Assembly: GCF_001898805.1 (NCBI RefSeq)
Contig: NZ_MKVJ01000021.1
Span: 347,322-411,321, forward strand
Direction of reading: 5' to 3'
From: Leifsonia sp. 71-9
GTDB lineage: Bacteria; Actinomycetota; Actinomycetes; Actinomycetales; Microbacteriaceae
DNA: 64,000 nucleotides
Part shown: positions 1 through 8,240 of the stretch, one piece after another
Numbering within the stretch: the stretch's first letter is position 1
Layout: every line of letters starts with the position of its first letter
Program-made: the position numbers and the translations under genes
The notes under the pieces: model-generated
What the model was told of the DNA's origin: nothing
Databases searched by the model: none
The model's input: the letters and a program-made list of their open reading frames with translations, nothing else

Positions 1-1
1 G

Positions 2-739
2 GCGCTGGCCTACCTCATCCCGGACTTCCAGAACCCGACCGGCGCCTCCATGTCGCCGGCCACCCGGGAGCGCGTGCTCGCGGCGGCGGCCGCGCAGGGC
101 ACGATCGTCGTCGCCGACGAGACCACCGGGGAGCTGGACATCGACCGCGTGGGGGAGCACCTCCCGATGCCCGCCTACGCCGAGCGTACCGCCGGCGGAG
201 CACCGGTGCTGCTCATCGGCTCGGCGAGCAAGAGCCTCTGGGGCGGCCTGCGGATCGGCTGGATCCGCGCCGACCGCCCGCTCGTGCAGCGCATGATCGC
301 CGCCAAGCCCGCCACCGACCTCGGCACGCCGATGATCGAGCAGCTCGTCGTCGCGCGCATGCTGCCGCAGATCCCGGAGATCGTGGAGGAGCGGCGCGTG
401 CAGCTGCGGGAGGGGCGCGACACCGTGCGCCGCCTGATCGCCTCCACCTTCCCCGACTGGACGATGCCGCCCCTGCACGGCGGCCTCGCGGCCTGGGTCG
501 GCATCGGCGCGCCCGTCAGCTCCGCGCTCACCCTCGCCGCCCGCAACCACGGCCTGCTGATCGCCGCCGGCCCGCGGTTCGGGCTCGACGGCGCCTTCGA
601 GCGGTTCCTGCGCATCCCGATCACGTATTCGGTGGACGAGTTCGAGCGCGCGTTCGCCGCGCTCGAACGCGCCTGGGCCGTCGCGGCGAACGAGCCAGCG
701 CCCTACTTCGACGCGGCGGCGCTGCCCAACGTGGTCTGA
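2..739 (+). CDS. MocR-like PLP aminotransferase-domain protein (partial, 5' end outside window)
   Basis: The C-terminal ~245 residues of a fold-type I aminotransferase domain are present; the reading frame is open to the window edge, so the start lies upstream. The segment IPDFQNPTG carries the Asn-Pro-Thr-Gly of aspartate aminotransferase-like enzymes, and SASKSLWGGLRIGW holds the lysine expected to form the PLP Schiff base. This motif order is typical of MocR/GntR regulators in which a winged helix precedes an aminotransferase domain, but the DNA-binding part is not visible, so a stand-alone aminotransferase cannot be excluded. The stop overlaps the 3' end of the convergent SDR gene by 37 bp. 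Confidence 0.8.
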   Translation, partial: ALAYLIPDFQNPTGASMSPATRERVLAAAAAQGTIVVADETTGELDIDRVGEHLPMPAYAERTAGGAPVLLIGSASKSLWGGLRIGWIRADRPLVQRMIAAKPATDLGTPMIEQLVVARMLPQIPEIVEERRVQLREGRDTVRRLIASTFPDWTMPPLHGGLAAWVGIGAPVSSALTLAARNHGLLIAAGPRFGLDGAFERFLRIPITYSVDEFERAFAALERAWAVAANEPAPYFDAAALPNVV

Positions 740-1641
740 GCGTCCGCTCCGGTCCGGCTCGCGGCGACCGCCCACAGCGAGGTGGGCAGGTCGCGCCCGC
801 GGGCGCTGCGCGGCAGGCCGGCGCGATGGGTCGGGCCGGTCAGCGCCCAGCGGTCGGGTCCGTAGTAGGCGCCCTGCGCGGCCTCCGGGTCGGCGGCGGC
901 GAAGAGCAGCGGTTCCGCACCCTGCTCGACGCCCTGCGACGGGAGCAGGGTGCGATTCGAGGGCCGCAGGGCCTTGCTCTCGCTCCGCGCGAGGTTGCGG
1001 CCCGCCGTCTGCAGGTTCGTCCGGGTGTAGCCGGGGTGCGCCGCGGTGCTGAGGAGTCCCCAGCCGTGCTCCTCCGAGAGCGCGGCGAGGTGGAGGGCCA
1101 TCAACAGGTCGGCGAGCTTGGACTGCGCGTAGGCGCGCCCGGCCCGGTAGCGACGCTCCGAGTCGAGGTCCTCGAAGTGGATGCCGCCGAAGTTCGCCGT
1201 GCCGCTCGACATCGTCGCGACGCGCGGCGACGGCGACTCCAGGATGCGCGGCAGGAGCAGGTTCGTCAGCAGGAACGGGCCGAGGAAGTTGCTCTGCCAC
1301 TGCAGCTCGTGCCCGTCGACGGTGACCGTGCGCTTCGGCGGGACCATGACGCCCGCGTTGTTGACGAGGGTGTCGATGCGCTCGCCGTCGGCCAGCATCC
1401 CCTCGGCGAAGGCGCGCACGCTCGCGAAGTCGGCCAGGTCGATGCGGCGCAGTTCGAGCTGCGCGCCGGGCACGCGGGCCAGGATGTCGCGGCGCGCGGA
1501 CTCGCCCTTGTCGAGCGAGCGCACGGCCATGGTGACGCGCGCGCCGGCCGCGGCGAGCCGGGCCGTCGCCTCCTTGCCGGTGCCGCTGTTGGCGCCCGTC
1601 ACGACGACGGAGCGTCCGGTCTGGTCGGGAACGGTGTACAT
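703..1641 (-). CDS. SDR family NAD(P)-dependent oxidoreductase
   Basis: A 312-residue short-chain dehydrogenase. The N-terminal Rossmann motif TGANSGTGKEA, the NNAG motif near residue 95 and the catalytic YAQSK are all visible. The layout resembles retinol dehydrogenase/WW-domain oxidoreductase-like SDRs, but the substrate is unknown. The ATG at 1641 is chosen because GGAGG lies just upstream; a longer frame to 1737 would run through the operator region. It is divergent from a TetR gene and probably repressed by it. Confidence 0.85.
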   Translation of the reverse strand: MYTVPDQTGRSVVVTGANSGTGKEATARLAAAGARVTMAVRSLDKGESARRDILARVPGAQLELRRIDLADFASVRAFAEGMLADGERIDTLVNNAGVMVPPKRTVTVDGHELQWQSNFLGPFLLTNLLLPRILESPSPRVATMSSGTANFGGIHFEDLDSERRYRAGRAYAQSKLADLLMALHLAALSEEHGWGLLSTAAHPGYTRTNLQTAGRNLARSESKALRPSNRTLLPSQGVEQGAEPLLFAAADPEAAQGAYYGPDRWALTGPTHRAGLPRSARGRDLPTSLWAVAASRTGADAQTTLGSAAASK

Positions 1642-1696
1642 GGGATCCTCCGTCGTGCTGTGGATGTCCGGTTCGATCGTGAAATAATGAACCGGT

Positions 1697-1733
1697 GGTC
1701 TGTTACGGACAGTAATAGACCGATGGTCTGTTA
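1697..1733. promoter_or_regulatory. Putative TetR operator cluster between SDR and TetR genes
   Basis: Half-site GGTCTGTTA occurs at 1697-1705 and again, identical, at 1725-1733; its near-complement TAATAGACC lies between them at 1713-1721. The second and third copies form a tight 21-bp palindrome with a GAT centre. The site sits immediately upstream of the TetR start and within the SDR promoter region. A role as the operator for the TetR product is inference. Confidence 0.7.
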
Positions 1734-1748
1734 GCAAGGGGGTCCCCG

Positions 1749-2450
1749 ATGTCCCAGCCGACGTCCCAGCCGACGTTCAGCCGGGCGCGCAGCGTCGAGC
1801 AGCGCGCGCAACGCCGGGAGGACATCCTGGGCGCCGCCCGCGCGATGCTCGACGACACCCGCGTCGCCGACCTGAGCCTCAACGAGCTGGCGAGGCGCGT
1901 CGGCCTCGCCAAGTCGAACGTGCTGCGCTACTTCGAGTCGCGGGAGGCCGTGCTGCTCGACCTCTACGATCGCGAGTTCCGCGAGTGGCTCGACGCCCTG
2001 GAGGAGCGGCTCGCGGCGACGCCCGAGCACACCGCGGGCTCCCTCGCCGCGGCGGTGGCCGAGACGGTGGCCGCGCGGCCGGTGCTGGCCGAGCTCTGCG
2101 CGAGCGCCCCGGGCATCCTGGAGCACAACATCTCGGGGGAGGTCGCGCGGGCCTACAAGCGGGGGATGCTCACGTCGGCGGCGCGGCTCGCGGCACTGGC
2201 GGAGCCCTGGATCGGAGGCGAGGAGTCGGACGCCCTGGTGTTCGTCGGGGCGGTCACGCTCGCCATCGGCGGCATCTGGTCGAGCTGCCGGGTGTCGCCC
2301 GGGATGGCCGAGGCCTACGCGCTCGACCCGGAGCTCGCCCGGTACCGGCTCGACTTCGCGTCCAGCCTCCGGACGGGCGTCGCGGTCGTGATCCGCGGAC
2401 TGCGCGCCGCCCGGGTGGAGGCCCGGGTGGAGGGCGCAGCCGCGAAGTAG
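1749..2450 (+). CDS. TetR/AcrR family transcriptional regulator
   Basis: A 233-residue regulator with an N-terminal helix-turn-helix around residues 25-65 (LSLNELARRVGLAKSNVLRYF), as in TetR repressors, and an all-helical ligand-binding C-terminus. AAGGGGG precedes the ATG. The first residues come from a duplicated 12-bp unit (MSQPTSQPTF). Divergence from the SDR gene over a palindromic operator suggests local autoregulation and control of the SDR; the ligand is unknown. The RND transporter downstream could be a second target. Confidence 0.88.
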   Translation: MSQPTSQPTFSRARSVEQRAQRREDILGAARAMLDDTRVADLSLNELARRVGLAKSNVLRYFESREAVLLDLYDREFREWLDALEERLAATPEHTAGSLAAAVAETVAARPVLAELCASAPGILEHNISGEVARAYKRGMLTSAARLAALAEPWIGGEESDALVFVGAVTLAIGGIWSSCRVSPGMAEAYALDPELARYRLDFASSLRTGVAVVIRGLRAARVEARVEGAAAK

Positions 2451-2486
2451 TACCACGGCATGAGGAACTTGCACCTTCTGCAATGA

Positions 2487-2526
2487 GATGCTGGACCTGC
2501 GTCATCGATGCCGCACGTCCAGCATC
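2487..2526 (+). repeat. 40-bp near-perfect inverted repeat upstream of RND gene
   Basis: GATGCTGGAC at 2487-2496 pairs perfectly with GTCCAGCATC at 2517-2526. Inside, TGCG pairs with CGCA. No T-run follows. It lies between the TetR stop and the GTG of the transporter, so it could be a terminator, a leader hairpin or an operator. Confidence 0.6.
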
Positions 2527-2549
2527 CACACCCGCTGAGGGGAACATCC

Positions 2550-5500
2550 GTGCACTTTCTCGCTGTGCTCAGCATGAAGAACCGCGCGCTGATCGCGCTC
2601 GTCACCATCGTGGCGGCCGTGTTCGGCGGTCTCGCGCTCGCCAATCTGAAGCAGGAACTGATCCCCTCGATCTCGTTCCCGCAGCTCGCCATCGTGTCGA
2701 CCTACCCCGGCGCGTCGCCCGAGGTCGTCAACAACGACGTGAGCACCCCGGTCGAGGCCGCCATCCAGGGCGTCCCCGACCTCGAGAGCACCTCGGCGGT
2801 GAGCAGCACCAACCAGTCGATCATCACGGCGAAGTTCACCTACGGCACCGACCTGGCGACGGCCGAGCAGAAGATCGACCGCGCGATCAACCAGATCTCG
2901 TCGACCCTCCCCTCGGGCGTCCAGCCCCAGGTCGTCTCCGGCAGCATCGACGACCTCCCCGTCATCCAGCTGGCGGTCAGCAGCAGCGGCGACCAGCGGA
3001 CGCTCGCCGACGACATCACGAAGCTCGCCCTCCCCGACATCAAGGACGTCACGGGCGTCAACGACGCGCAGCTCGTCGGCGAGGTCGGCCGGCGCATCAC
3101 CATCACCCCGGACGCGGCCAAGCTCGCCGCGGCGGGAGTGAGCAGTTCGGCCGTGAAGGACGCCCTGCAGCAGAACGGCGTGCTGCTCCCGGGCGGCTCG
3201 ATCACCGAGGACGGCAAGACCCTCTCCATCCAGTCGGGCAAGCAGCTCGCGTCGGTCGACGACATCGCGGCGCTGCCGCTGGTGCGCAGCGCGACGGCGG
3301 GCGCGGGCGCGTCGGGCTCGGGGGCGTCGGGGTCCGGCGCTTCCGGTGCGACGGGTGCCTCCGGTGCGGCCGGCGCGACGGGTGCCACGGGCGCGACCGG
3401 TGCGACCGGTGCCACGGGATCCGCCGCCGCCGATGCGGCAGCCGCGGCCGCCGAGCCGACCACACCGCCGACCATCGGCGACGTCGCGACGGTCGCCGAG
3501 ACCGACGACCCGATCACCTCCATCTCGCGCGTCGACGGCAAGCCGGCGCTCACGATCGCGGTCACGAAGCTCCCCTCCGCCAACACCGTCGAGGTCTCGC
3601 ACGGCGTGACGGAGCTCATCCCCGACCTCCAGAAGAAGCTCGGCTCGGACGCGAAGATCACCGTCGTGTTCGACCAGGCCCCGTTCATCACCCAGTCGAT
3701 CAACTCGCTCACCGAGGAGGGCCTGCTCGGCCTCGTGATGGCGGTCATCGTCATCCTGGTGTTCCTGCTGTCGATCCGCTCCACCCTGGTGACGGCGATC
3801 TCCATCCCGACCAGCGTGCTCATCACGTTCGTCGTGATGTGGGCGACGGGGTACACCCTCAACATCATCACGCTCGGCGCGCTGACGATCGCGATCGGCC
3901 GTGTGGTCGACGACTCGATCGTCGTCATCGAGAACATCAAGAGACAACTGGTGCCCGGCGCCGACCGGGCGGTCACGATCGTCCGCGCGGTCCGGGAGGT
4001 CGCGGGCGCGATCACCGCCTCCACCATCACGACCGTCGCGGTGTTCCTGCCGCTGGCGTTCGTCGGCGACGTGACCGGCGAGCTGTTCCGGCCGTTCGCC
4101 CTCACCGTGACCATCGCGCTCCTGTCGTCGTTGCTCGTGGCGCTGACGATCGTCCCGGTGCTCGCCTACTGGTTCCTGCGCGCTCCGAAGGCCCGCAAGC
4201 ACGAGGGCGGCGCGGCCGACGACGAGGCGGCGCACCTGACCGTCGAGGAGGCCGCCGCCTCCGGTCACGACGAGCTCGAGCACCCGTCGCGCCTGCAGAA
4301 GGGCTATCTGCCGATCATCCGCTGGACGCTGAAGCACTCGGCGATCACGATGATCATCGCGCTCGTCGTCCTCGTCGGGACCGGATTCCTCGCGCCGCTG
4401 ATGAAGACGAACTTCCTCGGCGCGAGCGGCCAGAACTCGCTCACGATCACCCAGACCCTGGAGCCCGGCGCGAGCCTGCAGGCGAAGGACGACGCCGCGA
4501 AGTCGGTCGAGCAGAAGCTGCTCGACACGAAGGGCGTCGAGACCGTGCAGGTGTCGATCGGCTCCAGCGGCTCCTCCCTGCGCGACGCCTTCGCGGGCGG
4601 CGGTGGCGGCAGCACGACCTTCTCGATCACGACCGATCCGGACGCCGATCAGGAGAAGCTGCAGAACACCATCGAGAGCGAGCTCGGCTCCATCAAGGAC
4701 CAGGGCACCATCCAGGTGTCGTCGCAGAGCGGGTTCGGCGCCTCCAGCGACATCGAGGTGGACGTCACCGCGAGCACGAGCCAGGAGCTGCAGACGGCGA
4801 CCGACTCGATCGTCGCCGAGCTGAAGAAGCACTCGTCGCTCAAGCAGGTCACCGACAACCTGAGCGCCTCGCTGCCGTACATCGCGGTGACCGTCGACCG
4901 CACCAAGGCGGCGGAGGCGGGCCTCAGCGAGGTCGCCGTCGGCACCATCGTCTCGCAGGCGATGCAGCCGACCCAGGCCGGCACGGTCGCGATCGACAAC
5001 ACGACGCTGACGATCTACATCCAGAACTCGAACGCGCCGACGACCGTCGCCGCGCTCGCGGACCTGCAGATCCCGACCGCGACCGGTGTGGTGCCGCTCA
5101 GCACGCTGGCGACCGTGGAAGAGGCGAAGGGACCGGCCACCGTCACCTCGGAGCGCGGCCTGCGCACCTCCACGGTCACGGCGACCCCGGCGACCGACAA
5201 CCTCTCGGTGGCGAACGGCGACGTGACCAAGGCGCTCGCCAAGGCGAAGCTGCCGGAGGGCGCGACGGCCACGATCGGCGGCGTCTCGTCGAGCCAGACC
5301 GACGCCTTCGCGCAGCTCGGCCTCGCGCTGCTGGCGGCCATCCTGATCGTCTACATCGTGATGGTGGCGACGTTCCGCTCGCTGCGCCAGCCGCTGCTGC
5401 TGCTCGTCTCGGTGCCGTTCGCGGCGACCGGCGCCATCCTGCTGCAGATCGTCTCGGGCATCCCGCTCGGCGTCGCCTCCCTCATCGGCGTGCTGATGCT

Positions 5501-5978
5501 GATCGGCATCGTGGTGACCAACGCGATCGTGCTCATCGACCTGGTGAACCAGTACCGCAGGCGCGGGCTCTCGGTCTCCGAGGCCGTCGTGCACGGTGCC
5601 TCCCGCCGTCTGCGCCCGATCCTGATGACGGCGCTCGCGACCATCGCGGCGCTCACCCCGATGGCGATCGGCCTCACCGGCCACGGCGGGTTCATCTCGC
5701 AGCCGCTCGCGATCGTCGTGATCGGCGGCCTGATCTCCTCCACGGTGCTGACGCTGGTCGTGCTCCCGACGCTCTACAACCTCGTCGAGGGTGCGCGCGA
5801 GCGCCGCGAGGCGCGGCGGTCGGCGAAGCGCGGCGACGGTGGCGGCGACGGCTCGACGGGTGGACCCGGCGCGGGCGAGCCCGTCACGGGAGGCCCGAGT
5901 GCGACCGGCGGCGTCGTGCCGGTCTCCGGCCCGCTGCCGCCGGTGTTCACCCCGCCCGCGGGCGGCCAGCAGCTCTGA
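2550..5978 (+). CDS. Efflux RND transporter permease subunit (AcrB/SwrC-like) with collagen-like insert
   Basis: A 1142-residue inner-membrane RND permease. The N-terminus after GTG (HFLAVLSMKNRALIAL) is the first transmembrane helix typical of Gram-positive HAE-type RND proteins, followed by LKQELIPSISFP. The TM4 proton-relay motif VVDDSIVVIENI is at about residues 452-463, and the second half repeats the fold. The GTG at 2550 follows GAGGGGA; the frame extends upstream without a better start. Residues ~251-303 are a Gly-Ala-Thr/Ser tract with regular glycines, absent from ordinary AcrB, followed by a poly-Ala stretch. No adaptor or outer-membrane partner is adjacent. Substrate unknown; drug or lipid export is likely from the family. 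Confidence 0.9.
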   Translation: MHFLAVLSMKNRALIALVTIVAAVFGGLALANLKQELIPSISFPQLAIVSTYPGASPEVVNNDVSTPVEAAIQGVPDLESTSAVSSTNQSIITAKFTYGTDLATAEQKIDRAINQISSTLPSGVQPQVVSGSIDDLPVIQLAVSSSGDQRTLADDITKLALPDIKDVTGVNDAQLVGEVGRRITITPDAAKLAAAGVSSSAVKDALQQNGVLLPGGSITEDGKTLSIQSGKQLASVDDIAALPLVRSATAGAGASGSGASGSGASGATGASGAAGATGATGATGATGATGSAAADAAAAAAEPTTPPTIGDVATVAETDDPITSISRVDGKPALTIAVTKLPSANTVEVSHGVTELIPDLQKKLGSDAKITVVFDQAPFITQSINSLTEEGLLGLVMAVIVILVFLLSIRSTLVTAISIPTSVLITFVVMWATGYTLNIITLGALTIAIGRVVDDSIVVIENIKRQLVPGADRAVTIVRAVREVAGAITASTITTVAVFLPLAFVGDVTGELFRPFALTVTIALLSSLLVALTIVPVLAYWFLRAPKARKHEGGAADDEAAHLTVEEAAASGHDELEHPSRLQKGYLPIIRWTLKHSAITMIIALVVLVGTGFLAPLMKTNFLGASGQNSLTITQTLEPGASLQAKDDAAKSVEQKLLDTKGVETVQVSIGSSGSSLRDAFAGGGGGSTTFSITTDPDADQEKLQNTIESELGSIKDQGTIQVSSQSGFGASSDIEVDVTASTSQELQTATDSIVAELKKHSSLKQVTDNLSASLPYIAVTVDRTKAAEAGLSEVAVGTIVSQAMQPTQAGTVAIDNTTLTIYIQNSNAPTTVAALADLQIPTATGVVPLSTLATVEEAKGPATVTSERGLRTSTVTATPATDNLSVANGDVTKALAKAKLPEGATATIGGVSSSQTDAFAQLGLALLAAILIVYIVMVATFRSLRQPLLLLVSVPFAATGAILLQIVSGIPLGVASLIGVLMLIGIVVTNAIVLIDLVNQYRRRGLSVSEAVVHGASRRLRPILMTALATIAALTPMAIGLTGHGGFISQPLAIVVIGGLISSTVLTLVVLPTLYNLVEGARERREARRSAKRGDGGGDGSTGGPGAGEPVTGGPSATGGVVPVSGPLPPVFTPPAGGQQL

Positions 5979-6003
5979 GAGCGTCCCGGGCGATCGACAC
6001 GTC

Positions 6004-6021
6004 GTCCGGGATCCCAGACGG
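6004..6021. promoter_or_regulatory. Putative HutR operator upstream of hutG
   Basis: TCCGGGATCCCAGA (6005-6018) is a near-perfect dyad. The enclosing 18-mer GTCCGGGATCCCAGACGG recurs exactly upstream of hutR. It agrees with the Corynebacterium HutR consensus as recalled (TCTG-wwATw-CCAGA). Confidence 0.72.
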
Positions 6022-6055
6022 GGGATGCGCGGGCTCACCGGCCCGCGCATCCCCC
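6020..6055. terminator. Strong hairpin between RND gene and hutG
   Basis: A 14-bp perfect stem (GGGGGATGCGCGGG with its complement) and a loop of about 8 nt. No T-run follows. It probably ends the RND transcript; the hutG promoter can lie downstream of it. Confidence 0.65.
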
Positions 6056-6061
6056 GCTCGG

Positions 6062-6067
6062 TATCGT
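6062..6067 (+). promoter_or_regulatory. Candidate -10 box for leaderless hutG transcript
   Basis: TATCGT (TAnnnT) lies exactly 6 nt before the ATG at 6074, and no Shine-Dalgarno sequence is present. This fits leaderless initiation. Confidence 0.5.
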
Positions 6068-6073
6068 CGCGCT

Positions 6074-6988
6074 ATGAGCACCAGCGCGCTGTCCGTCGAC
6101 CCCCTGTGGCCCCGGGCGGGTGACTGGCCGGCCCTCGATTCACTGGCCGAGGGCGCGCGGGCGGACCTGACGCTGCTGGGCATCCCGACCTGGCGCACGT
6201 CGCTGTCGGCGACCGGCGCGCACGAGACGCCCGGGGCGGTGCGCGCGGCCCTGCGTCGCTACTCCCAGCAGGCCGCGGGGCTCGCGGTCGAAGAGCTTCG
6301 GCTCGCCGACGCGGGAGACGTGGCCGAGCCGGATGGCGAGGAGGGCGAGGCGCGCGCGACCGCCGCCATGCGGGAGGCCGCCGCCCGGTCGACCGTGACC
6401 GTCGCGGTCGGGGGCGACAACGCGCTCACCGTTCCCGCGGCTCTGGGCGCGTACGGCGCCGACCTCGGAACGGCCGGGCTGATCACGCTCGACGCCCACC
6501 ACGATCTGCGCGACGGGGTCTCGAACGGGTCGCCGGTGCGGCGGCTGGTGGAGGCCGGGCTCGCGGGTGCGCGCGTCGTCCAGATCGGCATCGCCGACTT
6601 CGCCAACTCGGCCGCGTACACGCGTCGCGCGGCGGACCTGGGCATCACGGTCGTCACGCGCGATGCGCTGCACGGGCGGCCGTGGGAGGACGTGATGGCG
6701 GAGGCGCTCGAGATCGCGGGTGCGGCAGGCGGTCCGGTGCACGTGGACCTCGACGTGGACGTGTGCGACCGCTCCGTGGCCCCGGGATGCCCGGCGTCGG
6801 TGCCCGGTGGGCTCGCCGCGTGGGAGCTGCGCCGCGTCGCGCGGCTGGCGGCGGCCTCCCCGCTGGTGCGGTCGCTCGACATCGCCGAGGTGGATGCCAC
6901 GGCCGACGCCGCTGACGAGCGGACGGTGCGGCTCGCAGCGCTGCTGGTGCTGGAGGCCGCTGCGGGAGTGGCGGCGCGCGCCTCCTGA
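6074..6988 (+). CDS. hutG: Formimidoylglutamase (arginase/agmatinase family)
   Basis: A 304-residue ureohydrolase-fold enzyme. Metal motifs are GGDNALT, DAHHDLR and DLDVDVCDRS, with a closing E in DIAEVD. Asn replaces the usual His of GGDH; characterised formiminoglutamases with Asn at this site exist (the Trypanosoma cruzi enzyme, from memory). Together with hutH, hutU and hutI next door it would convert formimidoyl-glutamate to glutamate and formamide. The ATG has no Shine-Dalgarno and a TAnnnT box 6 nt upstream. It is convergent with hutI across a long inverted repeat and probably controlled by HutR through the site at 6004. Confidence 0.85.
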   Translation: MSTSALSVDPLWPRAGDWPALDSLAEGARADLTLLGIPTWRTSLSATGAHETPGAVRAALRRYSQQAAGLAVEELRLADAGDVAEPDGEEGEARATAAMREAAARSTVTVAVGGDNALTVPAALGAYGADLGTAGLITLDAHHDLRDGVSNGSPVRRLVEAGLAGARVVQIGIADFANSAAYTRRAADLGITVVTRDALHGRPWEDVMAEALEIAGAAGGPVHVDLDVDVCDRSVAPGCPASVPGGLAAWELRRVARLAAASPLVRSLDIAEVDATADAADERTVRLAALLVLEAAAGVAARAS

Positions 6989-7004
6989 GCCGGCCGGGCG
7001 TGCG

Positions 7005-7066
7005 ATCCAGTCGTCACAACACGCCGCATGCCGGCTGAACTGCGCGGCGTGTTGTGACGACTGGAT
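7005..7066. repeat. Long intergenic inverted repeat, family C copy 1
   Basis: A perfect 23-bp stem at 7005-7027 and 7044-7066 with a 16-nt loop, between the convergent stops of hutG and hutI. The arm contains GTCACAACACGCCGC, related to the repeats at 28713, 62393 and 62897. It probably acts as a bidirectional terminator. Confidence 0.8.
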
Positions 7067-7073
7067 GGGCGGC

Positions 7074-8240
7074 CTAGGCGCCGCCGATGACCGTGCGCGC
7101 CACGAGGGGCACCCCGGGCCGGTACGCGAGGTGCACGTACGAGGGCGCGTCGAGGACCACGAGATCCGCGCGGGCGCCGGCACGCAGGTGTCCGACGTCG
7201 TCCCGGCGCAGCGACTCCGCGCCGCCGAGCGTCGCCGCCCGCAGCGCCTCCGGCACCGTCATCCCCATGTCGCGCACGGCGACGGCGATGCAGAACGCCA
7301 TCGACGAGGTGAAGGACGAGCCCGGGTTGCAATCGCTCGCGAGCGCGACCCGCACGCCCGCGTCGAGCAGGCGGCGGGCGTCGGGATACGGGTGCCGGGT
7401 CGAGAACTCGACACCGGGGAGCAGGCCGGCGACGGTGCTCGAACCGGCCAGCGCCTCCACATCGCGATCGGTGAGGTAGGTGCAGTGGTCGACGGCGGCC
7501 GCGCCCAGCTCGACCGCGAGGGCGACGCCGTCGCCGGGGCCGAGCTGGCTCGCGTGCACGCGCAGGCCGAGCCCGCGCTCTGCTCCCGCCGCGAGGATGC
7601 GACGGGTCTGCTCGGGGTCGAACGCCCCGGTCTCGCAGAACACGTCGATCCAGCGGGCGTGGGGGGCGCAGGCATCGAGCATCGGCCCGGTGACCAGGTC
7701 GACGTACTTGTCGGGACGGTCGGCGTACTCGGGCGGGACCACATGCGCGCCGAGGAATGTGGTCTCGGCGGTGACCTCCCGTGCCAGGCGCAGGGCGCGC
7801 TCCTCGTCGGCGACGGTGAGCCCGTAGCCGCTCTTCACCTCGAAGGTCGTCGTGCCCTGGGCGCGCAGCTCGCTCGCGAACCGGCTGAGCTGGTTGCGCA
7901 ACTCCCCGTCGGAGGCCGCTCGCGTCGCCGCGACGGTGCTGCGTATGCCGCCCGCGGAATACGGCCGTCCCGCCATCCGCGCCTCGAACTCCGCCGCGCG
8001 ATCCCCGGCGAACGCGAGGTGCGTGTGACTGTCGACGAAGCCGGGGATCACCGCGGCCCCACGCGCATCGTGCAGCTCGTCGGCATCGCCCACGGGGGCG
8101 CTCGCGGCAGGCCCGGTCCATTCGACGCGCCCGTCCACGCTGAGGATCGCGGCATCGCGCACCAGGCCGAGGGGTCCGTCATGCGCCGGGTCGAAGGTGA
8201 CGAGTTCGCCGATGCCGGTGAGGAGCGTCGCGCGGGGCAT
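7074..8240 (-). CDS. hutI: Imidazolonepropionase
   Basis: A 388-residue amidohydrolase-family enzyme that opens imidazolonepropionate to formimidoylglutamate in histidine breakdown. [13 protein letters not shown] (~residues 65-77) carries the two first metal histidines; [28 protein letters not shown] and LASDCNPGS are classic HutI signatures. The ATG overlaps the hutU stop (TGATG), so translation is coupled. Full family length. Confidence 0.95.
   Translation of the reverse strand: MPRATLLTGIGELVTFDPAHDGPLGLVRDAAILSVDGRVEWTGPAASAPVGDADELHDARGAAVIPGFVDSHTHLAFAGDRAAEFEARMAGRPYSAGGIRSTVAATRAASDGELRNQLSRFASELRAQGTTTFEVKSGYGLTVADEERALRLAREVTAETTFLGAHVVPPEYADRPDKYVDLVTGPMLDACAPHARWIDVFCETGAFDPEQTRRILAAGAERGLGLRVHASQLGPGDGVALAVELGAAAVDHCTYLTDRDVEALAGSSTVAGLLPGVEFSTRHPYPDARRLLDAGVRVALASDCNPGSSFTSSMAFCIAVAVRDMGMTVPEALRAATLGGAESLRRDDVGHLRAGARADLVVLDAPSYVHLAYRPGVPLVARTVIGGA

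Noticed and set aside
2502..6050. 1182-residue antisense frame across the RND gene
   Set aside because: Composition is typical of the complementary frame of GC-rich coding sequence and no motif is present; the sense strand is a clear RND permease.
1985..6073. Very long open frame on the plus strand leading into hutG
   Set aside because: Upstream of 6074 it is an Arg/Gly/Ala-rich shadow of tetR and the RND gene; only the tail from ATG 6074 is a real protein.
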